From: Bacteroidota bacterium
Lineage (GTDB): Bacteria; Bacteroidota; Bacteroidia; Bacteroidales; UBA10428
DNA: 64,000 bases
Direction: 5' to 3'
NCBI GenBank assembly: GCA_023442525.1
Contig: JAEZZA010000017.1
Coordinates: 364,243 to 428,242, forward strand
Both the position numbers and the translations under genes were made by a program. Positions within the stretch are counted from its first letter, which is position 1. Every line of letters starts with the position of its first letter. The notes below the pieces were generated by a model. The model searched no databases. It saw only the letters and a list, made by a program, of their open reading frames with translations, and had not been told where the DNA came from. This document shows positions 26,869-36,400 of this stretch, piece by piece.

Positions 26869-28971
26869 TTACTTCAGTCCCCTTCTTTTCAGCAAAGGTT
26901 CTACCGCGGGCTGTTTGCCGCGGAATTTCTCATACTGTACCATTCCTTCATCGTATCCTGATTCGGCAAGGCAGTATTTTCTGAATTTTGCAGCAAGCTC
27001 GGGATTATAAACATCGCCCGATTCTTTGAATGCGGCAAACGCGTCGGCATCGAGAACAGCAGCCCAGATATAGACATAATAACCGGCAGCGTAGCCTCCA
27101 TCGAAGATGTGTGAAAAATAAGTACTACGGTATCTGGGAAGAATCTCTTCAATGAGTCCTATGCGGCTCATCGACAATTTCTCAAAGTCGCCCACACTCG
27201 TTCCCAGAGGATCGGTCAATGTATGGAAATCCAGGTCGAGCAAAGAAGCCGCCAGGTATTCAACGGTTTCAAATCCCTGGTTAAACAAGCCGCTTTTCTG
27301 GATTTTTTCAATCAGCTCTTCAGGCATGGTGGCACCGGTCTGGTAATGTTTGGCATAACTACGAAGTACCTCCGGATCTCCGGCCCAGTTTTCCATGATC
27401 TGCGAGGGCAATTCAACATAGTCATTCGGGACGTCACCGGCTACCCTGTAATAATTACCTTCGGTGAACAGGCTGTGCAGTCCGTGACCAAATTCATGGA
27501 ACAACGTTGTAACTTCATCCCAGTTCAATAAAGCGGGTGTGTCACCGGCAGGACGGGTAAAATTACATACAAGCGAAACTATGGGATCAATACGTTTACC
27601 ATCTTCGGTAACTGCACTTCGGAACCCGGTACACCAGGCACCTGCGCCTTTTCCATCTCTGGGGTGATAGTCGAGGTAAAGTATTCCCACCGGTGAATCG
27701 TCGGCTTCCTTTACTTCGAATACCTCCACATCCTTTTCATAAACCGGAAGATCGGTACGCTGAGTGAACGTAATGCCATAGAGTTTATTGGCTACCATAA
27801 ACATACCGTCGCGAATATTCGACAGGCTTAAATAAGGACGGAGCGCACTGTCATCCAGATCAAATTTTTCTTTTCGTACTTTTTCAGCATAGTACCACCA
27901 GTCCCATGGCATGAGTTTGAAATTACCACCCTCGCGATTGATTATTTTCTGCATCTCGGCAACTTCGGCTTTGGAATTTGGAACAGCCGGTTTCCACAAT
28001 TTCATCAGAAAATCATAAACATTGCCGGGAGTTTTGGCCATATTGTCGTCAATGACGTATTCTGCATAGTTATTATATCCCAGTAATTTTGCCTTTTGTA
28101 CCCGAAGGTTGACCAGTTTGCTTACAATCTCGTTATTATCATTCTGATTTCCGTTATTACCGCGCATGAAATATCCCTTGTATAATTTTTCGCGCAGGTC
28201 GCGCTTTTCGGAATATTGAAGGAAGGGGATCATGCTCGGCTTATCCAGCTTGAACAGCCAGCCTGTAACTCCGGCATTTTTGGCTGCCTCGGCTGCTGAA
28301 GCGATCACACCGGCAGGAAGTCCGGCCAGATCGGCAGAATCTTCAATCACCAGTTTGAAATTTTTGTTCGTCTCGGCCAGCAGGTTTTCACCGAAGCGAA
28401 GCGATAACATAGATAGTTCAGCATTCAACTTGCGGAGCTCATCCTTTTTTTCGGCAGAAAGGTTGGCGCCCCGGCGTTCAAAATCACGATAGTATTTTTC
28501 GGTTGTACGAAGTTGCTGTGAATCCAACTGCAACTCATGGCGCTTGTCATATACAGCCTTAATCCTTTCGAACAGCTTTTCATTTAAATAAATATCATCG
28601 CGGTGTGCAGTCATAGGCTCATCAATTCTGCGGGCAATGGCCTGCATCTGGTCGTTGGTATTGGCACTGTTCAGATTATAAAAAACATAACTCACACGGG
28701 TAAGCAGTTTTCCTGAACGGTCGAATGCATAGATTGTATTGTTAAAATCGGGAGCTTCAGGATTATTGACAATTGCCTCTATTTCCTCTTTTTGTTGCCT
28801 GATCGCTTCCTCAAAGGCAGGAATATAGTGAGTGGTATCTATTTTATCAAACGGCGGAACACCAAAAGGAGTGTTATATTCCGAAAAGAAAGGGTTATCC
28901 ATTACTTTGTTGTTTTTGCATGCTGAAGCAAGCAAAAGGCACGCTGCAGCAAAGATTAGTGTATGTTTCAT
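26869..28971 (-). CDS. dcp: Lipoprotein M3 metallopeptidase (peptidyl-dipeptidase Dcp type)
   Basis: A 700-residue zinc peptidase of family M3. The lipoprotein signal ends in LASAC with the lipidated Cys at residue 18, so it is anchored in the envelope. The HEFGH zinc motif (H492, E493, H496, in TTLFHEFGHGLHSLF) is followed by the downstream Glu ligand region. The long helical body fits Dcp/oligopeptidase A. It releases C-terminal dipeptides from peptides in the periplasm and may feed the dipeptidase whose gene lies 69 bases downstream on the same strand. Confidence 0.93.
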   Translation of the reverse strand: MKHTLIFAAACLLLASACKNNKVMDNPFFSEYNTPFGVPPFDKIDTTHYIPAFEEAIRQQKEEIEAIVNNPEAPDFNNTIYAFDRSGKLLTRVSYVFYNLNSANTNDQMQAIARRIDEPMTAHRDDIYLNEKLFERIKAVYDKRHELQLDSQQLRTTEKYYRDFERRGANLSAEKKDELRKLNAELSMLSLRFGENLLAETNKNFKLVIEDSADLAGLPAGVIASAAEAAKNAGVTGWLFKLDKPSMIPFLQYSEKRDLREKLYKGYFMRGNNGNQNDNNEIVSKLVNLRVQKAKLLGYNNYAEYVIDDNMAKTPGNVYDFLMKLWKPAVPNSKAEVAEMQKIINREGGNFKLMPWDWWYYAEKVRKEKFDLDDSALRPYLSLSNIRDGMFMVANKLYGITFTQRTDLPVYEKDVEVFEVKEADDSPVGILYLDYHPRDGKGAGAWCTGFRSAVTEDGKRIDPIVSLVCNFTRPAGDTPALLNWDEVTTLFHEFGHGLHSLFTEGNYYRVAGDVPNDYVELPSQIMENWAGDPEVLRSYAKHYQTGATMPEELIEKIQKSGLFNQGFETVEYLAASLLDLDFHTLTDPLGTSVGDFEKLSMSRIGLIEEILPRYRSTYFSHIFDGGYAAGYYVYIWAAVLDADAFAAFKESGDVYNPELAAKFRKYCLAESGYDEGMVQYEKFRGKQPAVEPLLKRRGLK

Positions 28972-29043
28972 TTTAGTGAAATATTGTTAACGATTAGGAT
29001 TTGAAAAATATCCAGAAAAATAGGAAAAAAACATGACAAGAAT

Positions 29044-29097
29044 TAAGATTTAAGATTTGGAATTGACGATTTACGATTGGATGTACGATTCACGATT
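29044..29097. repeat. Degenerate 7-bp tandem repeat, TAMGATT family
   Basis: Units run TAAGATT, TAAGATT, TGGAATT, GACGATT, TACGATT, five unrelated bases, TACGATT, CACGATT. It lies in the 211-base spacer between the leftward YihY and M3 peptidase genes. Confidence 0.75.
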
Positions 29098-29125
29098 TTA
29101 TGATACATGTTTTTGTGATCTGGTG

Positions 29126-29145
29126 GGACAGGTCGCGACCTGTCC
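29126..29145. repeat. Perfect 20-bp palindrome
   Basis: GGACAGGTCG is followed directly by its reverse complement CGACCTGTCC. It lies 38 bases beyond the YihY stop, and a few flanking bases do not extend the symmetry. It resembles dispersed REP-like palindromes reported across bacterial phyla. No T-run follows, so it is not a typical terminator. Confidence 0.85.
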
Positions 29146-29182
29146 TTACAAATTCCGACAAACCCTGGTTTCCGAATACAGT

Positions 29183-30091
29183 TTAGTTAATTCTTCCATT
29201 ATATCTCACAGCAATATCTTTGGGTGGGGAGAGTCCATATCTTTTAATCGAATATACACGTGTAAACATGTTACCCAGAAAGACGATCATCGAAGCATAA
29301 GAAGTCCATAATAAGATCAGAACAATCGAGCCGGCAGTTCCATAGGCCGATCCGGGATCCGACTTGCCGAAATATAATCCCAAAGCCCATTTGCCCAAAA
29401 CAAACAATATTGCGGTAACTAATGCTCCAATCCAGATCGGACGCCATTTGATCTTTGCATCAGGCAAAAATTTAAACATGAGAGCGAAGAGCAATGTTAC
29501 AATGGCTAAAGAGAAAATAAAGTGGATTAACCTGAAAACAAAAATTACTGCGTCGGGTAAATATTGTTGAATCCATGAACTCAGACCGGAAAGCAGCGAG
29601 GAAATTACCAAAGAAACAAGTAAAAGAAATGCTATTGTAAGGATCAACCCGAATGAAAATAATCGAATTCGTATGGTTTTCCAGATACCCGATTTTTCAG
29701 GATCGGCCTTAACTTCCCATATTATGTTCATCGATTTCTGCAACTGGCCGAATACTCCGGTAGCACCCAGGAGTATAGAACCAATGCCGATAATGGCAGC
29801 CAGCACCGAATCCTTTGTTTCGGCAGCTTTTGCAATTATTTCCTGTATCTGACGGGCAGTTTCTTTGCTAACCGCGTCGGAAATCTGATTGTAAATTTGA
29901 CCGTTCACGGCCTCAGAACCGAAGAAAAAGCCGGCTACAGAAATGACCACCACAAGTAAACCCGGAAGTGCAAATATGGCATAGTAGGCTATTATAGCAC
30001 CCTCCCTGAATGGGTCCAGATCCCACCACTTTTTCACACTTTCCTTTAGAATTTGTAACCATTGTTTCATTACGCTTAACTTAATTGTCAT
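29183..30091 (-). CDS. YihY/virulence factor BrkB family membrane protein
   Basis: A 302-residue integral membrane protein with about six helices (about 35-55, 95-115, 140-165, 180-205, 215-235, 250-275). The AYYAIFALPGLLVV motif (about 35-48) and the GSAYGTAGSIVLILLWTSYASMI region, of which YGTAGS and LLWTSY are the conserved parts, define the YihY family. The family was once called RNase BN by mistake; its transport role is unproven. A second Met at residue 8 (30070) is an equally good start. It is leftward, 211 bases beyond the M3 peptidase gene start. Confidence 0.9.
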   Translation of the reverse strand: MTIKLSVMKQWLQILKESVKKWWDLDPFREGAIIAYYAIFALPGLLVVVISVAGFFFGSEAVNGQIYNQISDAVSKETARQIQEIIAKAAETKDSVLAAIIGIGSILLGATGVFGQLQKSMNIIWEVKADPEKSGIWKTIRIRLFSFGLILTIAFLLLVSLVISSLLSGLSSWIQQYLPDAVIFVFRLIHFIFSLAIVTLLFALMFKFLPDAKIKWRPIWIGALVTAILFVLGKWALGLYFGKSDPGSAYGTAGSIVLILLWTSYASMIVFLGNMFTRVYSIKRYGLSPPKDIAVRYNGRIN

Positions 30092-30167
30092 GAAATGAAT
30101 AACAAATTAAACGCGATTTAGTCTTCTCTCCTCGTCGCTGCCTCTGGACCTGTGTCTGATCGTTGAC

Positions 30168-30188
30168 ATCTAATATCCACTATCCACT
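30168..30188. repeat. Short 7-bp tandem repeat
   Basis: ATCTAAT, ATCCACT and ATCCACT lie head to tail, immediately before the stop end of the CusB gene (30190), in the spacer to the YihY gene. Confidence 0.6.
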
Positions 30189-30189
30189 A

Positions 30190-31959
30190 TTAAAACTTCA
30201 GTTTCTCTTTATTCTCACCACATGTCAACATGGATTCTCCGTAGTACGGATTTTCAATGTTTTCTTTCTCGCTCAGCCAATATGCTCCGGATCCGTCTTC
30301 AGCCATGGAGCAGTATTGGTAATAAGCAGTTTTTCCCGTTAATCCAAAAGTTTTTAAAGTTTTATAAAACTGATTACTGATTTTGGCAAAGGAAGTTCGT
30401 TGTTCTTCAATTTTATTGGAAGATGCTATAATTCCAAGTCCCTTATTTAAACCATTCAGAATTACCATCCATTGTTTATGTGCATCTCCGGCGAGAAGAT
30501 TCATATTGACTTTTGTAAGAGCCTGTTGAACTTTTTCAGCGGCTTGTTTTACTTGTTTATTATCGCTCAGGACAAAGGCATTTTTGAGCGCGATATATTG
30601 ATCATATACATCATTGAGTTGCCTGCTAAAATCCTTGCTGGCATTCTCCGACTGCTCTATGCTTTCGTTGTGACCCGATGGCTTTTGATTTCCATGGTCA
30701 TGCCCGGTTGATGTTTTACCTCCATCCAGGTTCATCATACTCGGTTTTCCATCAAGCTGGGCAGCAGCATCTACACTGAAGGCACCCTGGGTGACTACAG
30801 CTTCCCCTACACTGAGCCCTCCGGTGATTACATAGCTATCACCGAGCGACGGACCAAGAGTCACCTCACGCATCCGGAATATAGGTTCATCAGAATCCGG
30901 ATCCTTAACGTATACAATAGATCTTTCTCCGGTCCATAAAACGGCGGATTTTGGAATTACAATTTCATTAATGGATTGACTTAACTGGCTTCGAACGGTT
31001 CCGGTAACAAACATCTGGGGTTTAAGCCGGCCGGCCTGGTTATTCACTTCAACTCTTACCTTGGCAACACGCGTTACAGGGTCAATTACCGGGTCAATAA
31101 AACTGATCTGACCTGTAAAACTATTACCGGGAAGGGCTTGCACAGCAAAGGTGATGGTTGCACCTTTATCTATGAAAGGCAGATCGCTTTCATACGCATC
31201 GAACAAGGCCCATACTTTCGACAGATCTGCTACCTGGAAAAGTATGGTTCCCTCACTTACATGATCACCATTATTGACAAGCTTTTGAATAACTACACCG
31301 TTGGTAGTGGAAACCACATCGAATTCGTGATTACTATGCCCAAGTTCAATCGCATTAATCTGATCTTCCGTCAGCTTCCAATGAAGAAGCCTTTCCCTGG
31401 CAGCCATGTAAATTTCAGGCTGGATATCCCTGATCTTCGCCGCTTCAATTAATTCCTGCTGTGCAGTTATCAATTCAGGAGAATATACTGTAGCAAGAAC
31501 CTGTCCCTTCCTGATTGTTTCGCCTGTAAAATTTACTTTCAAATCCTCAATCCTTCCTGGGATATGAGATGTCTGGCTTTGCAGGAGTCTTTCGTCAGCT
31601 TCAATTTTTCCGTACAAACGAACGACTTTCACTGGTTTCTGCCTTTCAACCACGGTTGTCATAACATTTGCCAGCTGTGCAGCCTCCGGTGTAAGGTGCA
31701 CGGCAAAGGAATCGGATGAAATACCTTCACCCTGTGCCAGCGGAATAAGATCCATACCGCAAATCGGGCAATCTCCTGGTTCATGCATCCTGATATGTGG
31801 GTGCATCGAACATGTCCAAACAGTTTCTCCAGATTCTGTATGTTGCGCCTCTGTTGCAGTATTTTTATACGGTGAATGAAAAAACAACCATCCGAGGAAA
31901 ACACCGGTAAAAAGCAGAAGTGAGTATTTCAGATACTTGTTTATATTAATTCTTTTCAT
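30190..31959 (-). CDS. cusB: CusB-like RND efflux adaptor with metal-binding ends
   Basis: A 589-residue periplasmic adaptor. One N-terminal membrane anchor (about 10-27) is followed by a heavy-metal-binding domain with C50, M52, H53, C64 and C67 (WTCSMHP and CPICGMDLIPL). The HlyD/CusB core (about 85-400) has the usual lipoyl, hairpin and barrel parts. The C-terminal 150 residues match DUF3347 by its hallmark pieces YYQYCSMA, AYWLS and NPYYG, a domain often found on copper adaptors. It joins the CusA pump to the TolC-family channel. It is the last gene of a five-gene leftward operon, 41 bases after the channel gene. Confidence 0.93.
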   Translation of the reverse strand: MKRININKYLKYSLLLFTGVFLGWLFFHSPYKNTATEAQHTESGETVWTCSMHPHIRMHEPGDCPICGMDLIPLAQGEGISSDSFAVHLTPEAAQLANVMTTVVERQKPVKVVRLYGKIEADERLLQSQTSHIPGRIEDLKVNFTGETIRKGQVLATVYSPELITAQQELIEAAKIRDIQPEIYMAARERLLHWKLTEDQINAIELGHSNHEFDVVSTTNGVVIQKLVNNGDHVSEGTILFQVADLSKVWALFDAYESDLPFIDKGATITFAVQALPGNSFTGQISFIDPVIDPVTRVAKVRVEVNNQAGRLKPQMFVTGTVRSQLSQSINEIVIPKSAVLWTGERSIVYVKDPDSDEPIFRMREVTLGPSLGDSYVITGGLSVGEAVVTQGAFSVDAAAQLDGKPSMMNLDGGKTSTGHDHGNQKPSGHNESIEQSENASKDFSRQLNDVYDQYIALKNAFVLSDNKQVKQAAEKVQQALTKVNMNLLAGDAHKQWMVILNGLNKGLGIIASSNKIEEQRTSFAKISNQFYKTLKTFGLTGKTAYYQYCSMAEDGSGAYWLSEKENIENPYYGESMLTCGENKEKLKF

Positions 31960-32000
31960 TTTAATAGTTTATTAAAATCATTAATGCTTCGATTCAAAGT

Positions 32001-33467
32001 TTAAAAGTCTATTGCACCTAGCCTGTTAAGCCAGGCTACTGAAGTGTAATAATCAGTCAATGCCTCAACAAACCTGAAATCATAATCCAGTTGCTGTTGA
32101 CGTAATCTCAGTATTTCACTAAGTCCGCTTGAGGAAGCTGTAAATCCACTTATTAAAATATTAAGTGAGCTTTTTACAAGCTTCCCCTGATCTGCATATA
32201 GTCTTAATCTTCTTTTGGAATCTTCATGAAACTGAAGAGCCTCATAATACTCGGTAATTAAATTATTTGATGTATTAATCTGTTGTTGTTCAACCGATTC
32301 AATCAGAAAATCAGTCTCGTTCCGCATTGACTTGTATTTCTTCCTATAAACCGGCAGGGAAACGCTCATCATAGGCATGATCATATCTTCGCCATTCATT
32401 TCTGTATCGGACATCTCATTCTTTTTTATAATCATATAATTTAAGCCCAACCCCACCATGGGATATCCCATACGTTTGACCATTTTCTTTTTCGCCTCCC
32501 GTGATTTTCTTTCAAATTCTAGCATCTGCAGCATGGGATTGTTTGCCATCATACTGTCCTTTAATGAATATATATTGATACCGGAAGTATCAACTGTTAT
32601 GGAATCAGGTATAAATACCGGAATTTCAGGGGGCCTGTTCAGAAGGCTGTTAAATCGTGCCTGTACAACCTTTAAGTTATTCTTTATTAAGTACAGGTTG
32701 TTCTGAAGTTCGCCCAGCTCTATTTGTACTCTGTACAAGTCAGCCAGTCCGAAGTTAGATGAAGCTGAACCCATGGAATTGTCCTGCATTGTGCCGGATG
32801 GTTTGGCCGATTGCTGATTTGCAGCAGATCCCTGAGATGTATTTCCCATTCCCTGCATACCGGATTGATTTCCCGAAGAAGAACCCTGCCGGCCGTTCGT
32901 CATAGATCCGGTTCCCGAACTTACTGCACCTGTAGGTACAATAGTAAATTTAACCTTTGCCAGACGTTCGAGGATACGCAGAATTTCCACATTTCTTTCT
33001 GAAATCCGGATTTCCTGTTTCAGCTTATAGAGCTCGTACCACGTTTTTTGAACGTCATAGAAGACCTGCAGTTTTGAATTTCTAAGGTTCTCATACTTTG
33101 CGTTAGCCATGTATGACATCTCATCTTTAGCCGATCGGAGAGTTCCAAACCATGGAAACATCTGCATAAGTTGAACTTCAGCTACCTGGTTGCCGGCAAT
33201 CAGTTCCATGGGCTTAAGGAACACGCCTAAATCAACCTGTGGGTCCTGTAGTGCACCTGCCTGGGGGATTTTCTCCAGGGCAGCCTTATACTCTAAATAA
33301 TTCTGTAACACGACAGGATTGTTTCGTACAGCAAGAGTAAGATAATGTGAAAGAGAGTCAGTTTGTGATAATCCGGTAATTCCCGCAGTAAGAAAAATAA
33401 TAAGAACTGAAAATCTTTTGATTATCTGAACACTACCTGGTATTATATTTTGAATTTTAACCATCAT
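32001..33467 (-). CDS. TolC-family outer-membrane channel with Ser/Gly/Met-rich insert
   Basis: A 488-residue outer-membrane factor with a signal peptide (about 17-35) and two helical repeats of the TolC family. It should be the CusC-like channel of the metal efflux pump, 12 bases after cusA. Residues about 180-240 form a low-complexity insert rich in Ser, Gly, Asn, Gln and Met (several Met in SGMQGMG, GTMQDNSMG). It splits the usual Lys-Phe and DLYRVQIELG helices of the first repeat. The insert is in frame. Metal-binding is possible because Met ligates Cu(I), but unproven. Confidence 0.9.
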   Translation of the reverse strand: MMVKIQNIIPGSVQIIKRFSVLIIFLTAGITGLSQTDSLSHYLTLAVRNNPVVLQNYLEYKAALEKIPQAGALQDPQVDLGVFLKPMELIAGNQVAEVQLMQMFPWFGTLRSAKDEMSYMANAKYENLRNSKLQVFYDVQKTWYELYKLKQEIRISERNVEILRILERLAKVKFTIVPTGAVSSGTGSMTNGRQGSSSGNQSGMQGMGNTSQGSAANQQSAKPSGTMQDNSMGSASSNFGLADLYRVQIELGELQNNLYLIKNNLKVVQARFNSLLNRPPEIPVFIPDSITVDTSGINIYSLKDSMMANNPMLQMLEFERKSREAKKKMVKRMGYPMVGLGLNYMIIKKNEMSDTEMNGEDMIMPMMSVSLPVYRKKYKSMRNETDFLIESVEQQQINTSNNLITEYYEALQFHEDSKRRLRLYADQGKLVKSSLNILISGFTASSSGLSEILRLRQQQLDYDFRFVEALTDYYTSVAWLNRLGAIDF

Positions 33468-33479
33468 TTGCTTTCTAGT

Positions 33480-36400
33480 TTACTCATTCATTATTCCTTT
33501 CCTTTTAACCACGCTTTCGCGCCATATAGCCTGGAATAAGGGAACCACAAATATTGTCATAACCTGGATGATCATACCTCCGAATGTAGGTATGGCCATC
33601 GGGACCATGATATCGGCACCTTTCCCCGTGGAAGTAAGAACAGGTAAAAGTGCAATAACTGCAACGGCAGTAGTCATCATTGCCGGCCTTACCCGTTTCT
33701 TACCGGCCGCCACAACAGCCTCTCTTACCTCATGCACGGTAGTCGGATGACGCGATTCAAAAACCTGGTGAATGTAGGTGCCCATGATAACTCCATCATT
33801 GGTTGCAATTCCGAAAAGCGCAATGAATCCAACCCACACTGCCACACTGAGGTTTATTGTATGCATCTGGAAAAGTTCACGCATATTTATTCCGGCCATA
33901 GAAAAATTCAGGAACCATTCCTGTCCATAAAGCCACAACATGATGAATCCGCCGGCAAAAGCAACAAATACTCCCGAAAAGTGAATGAAAGAGGCAGTAA
34001 TGGTTCTGAACTGAAAGAAAAGCAGCAGCAGAATCATAATCAGACTTACGGGAATTACAATGGCCAGGCGCTTTGTTGCACGGATCTGATGTTCATAATT
34101 ACCTGCGAATTTGAATGTAACACCGCGATCAAGGGTCAATTCACCCGACCTGATCTTGTCTTTAAGTATTCCGGTGGCTTCTTCAACCACATCCACTTCT
34201 GCCATGCTTTCGACCTTGTCAAAAATTACATAACCCACCAGGAACGTGTTTTCGCTTCGGATCATTTGAGCACCTCTCGTATACTTAATTTCAGCGATTT
34301 CGCTTAGAGGTACCTGAACACCGTTCATTGCCGGAACAAGAATCCGTTTTATATCCTCGGGATTATCACGAAGTTCCCTGGCATATCTTACCCTGATCGG
34401 AAACCGTTCACGGCCCTCGACGGAATTAGTGAGCGACATACCTCCTACTGCCACCTGCAGTATTTCCTGAACATCGTTAATGCTCATGCCATATCTTGCC
34501 ATTGCCTCACGGTTAAGTTCAATTTCAATATATGGAGCTCCTACTGCGCGGTCGTAAAATACTGATGAATGATTTATGGAAGGAACCTCTTTCAGAGCCT
34601 GCTCAAATTGTAATCCTGCATTTTCAATCGTTTCCAGGTCGGGTCCGTAAACTTTCAGTCCCATAGGAGCACGCATTCCCGTAGACAGCATTACAAGCCT
34701 GGTTTCGATAGGCTGTAATTTTGGCGCGGAAGTTAACCCCGGTATGTTTGTAACTTTTACAATTTCATTCCAGATATCGTCAGGGCGTTTTATATGTGGT
34801 CGCCATTGCCTGAAATAATCGCCCCGTTCATCGGGAACAAGGCTGTCGGCAATAACCGGTTTATGATTTTCAGCAATCTGGTTATATTTTCTCCCGCTTT
34901 TAAAAATATAATTCCCGTCTTTATCAACCTTAAAACGCATCCTATGCCCATCTTCATCCAGAATGTACTCCGACCGGTAGTTGATGGTATTCTCAAACAT
35001 CTGTATCGGGGCAGGGTCAAGGGCAGAATTCACTCTTCCCCATTTTCCGACTGCTATTTCAACTTCGGGAATTGCTGACAGCCGTTTATCAAGTGTTTCA
35101 ATGTATTCAAGATTTTTTTCAATGCTGGAATGAGGCATGCTTGTGGGCATTAACAGGAACGATCCCTCATTCAGCGCCGGCATAAATTCTTTACCCGTAC
35201 CGGGAAAGGCATGAGATGGTTTCTGCCACAGAGACGTATTCCGGAAATTTTTCCAGCCTGTTTTTTCAAGGCCGGTGGCTGCAAATCCGAAGATTTTATC
35301 GAAGCCCTGCCATACCAGTATACCGAAAAACAGTGTTACGGCAGGCAATAAAAGGAATTTCCATTTGTTAATCAGTGCCCATCTCAGAATAGGTTCATAA
35401 AAATGAACCATGAGCCATAAAGCACCTAAAATCAATGAAACAATGATAGTTACAAACAGGAAATTTACAAACCCGCTATTATGGGCTCCAAGGGGAAGCC
35501 ATTCCATCGACAGGAAAAACACGGCAACTAATACAGTGATGCCTATATTGATATAGGAAGGATACTCCTTTCTCCTATCACTCCATAGGTGGCCGGTAAG
35601 GTTGTTCAGACCAACGGCCGATAATGCCAAAGCCAGGCCGGAGTGCCAGATTATGGACAGTATTATTCCTGCAGCTATAAGAACATAGTTGACTATTTTT
35701 CTTATTTTCTCGCGGTTGATCTTAATATTAAAGAATATGTGAACAATGGTTGGCAAAACGATAATACCTAACAGGAAGGCTGACAGCAATGCAAAGGTTT
35801 TTGTGAATGCCAGCGGTTTGAACAGCTTTCCTTCGGCTGCTTCCATAGCAAATACAGGTAAGAAACTTACTATTGTGGTGGCTATGGAAGTCACAACAGC
35901 AGCCCTGACTTCGGTTGTTGCATCATAAATGACATTCAGAAGCTTTCGGCCTCTTAAGCCTTTGTTTTCCGGCATTTCGAGATGTCTGAGAATATTCTCG
36001 ACATCCACAATGCCGATATCCACCATGACTCCGATTGCTATGGCAATACCCGATAGAGCTACAATATTGGCATCAACTCCAAACAGCCGCATAAAAATAA
36101 ATGTCATCAGAACCCCGAGTGGAAGTAATCCGGCCACAATTAAGGATGCCCTGAGATTCACAACGAGCACTATGATGACTATTATACTGATCAGGATTTC
36201 ATGAGATAGTGCAGATTCCAGCGTGCCTATTGTTTCTTTTATTAAACCGGTGCGATCGTAAAAAGGCACTATCGTAACTTTTGAAACGGAGCCGTCGGGC
36301 AACGTTTTCTGGGGCAAACCGGCTTCAATTTCCCTGATTTTTTCCTTTACATTATTAATAACTTCCATTGGATTGGACCCATAACGTGCTACTACCACAG

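Noticed and set aside
29044..29145. CRISPR-like repeats
   Set aside because: The units are only 7 bp and contiguous, without spacers, and no cas gene is in the window.
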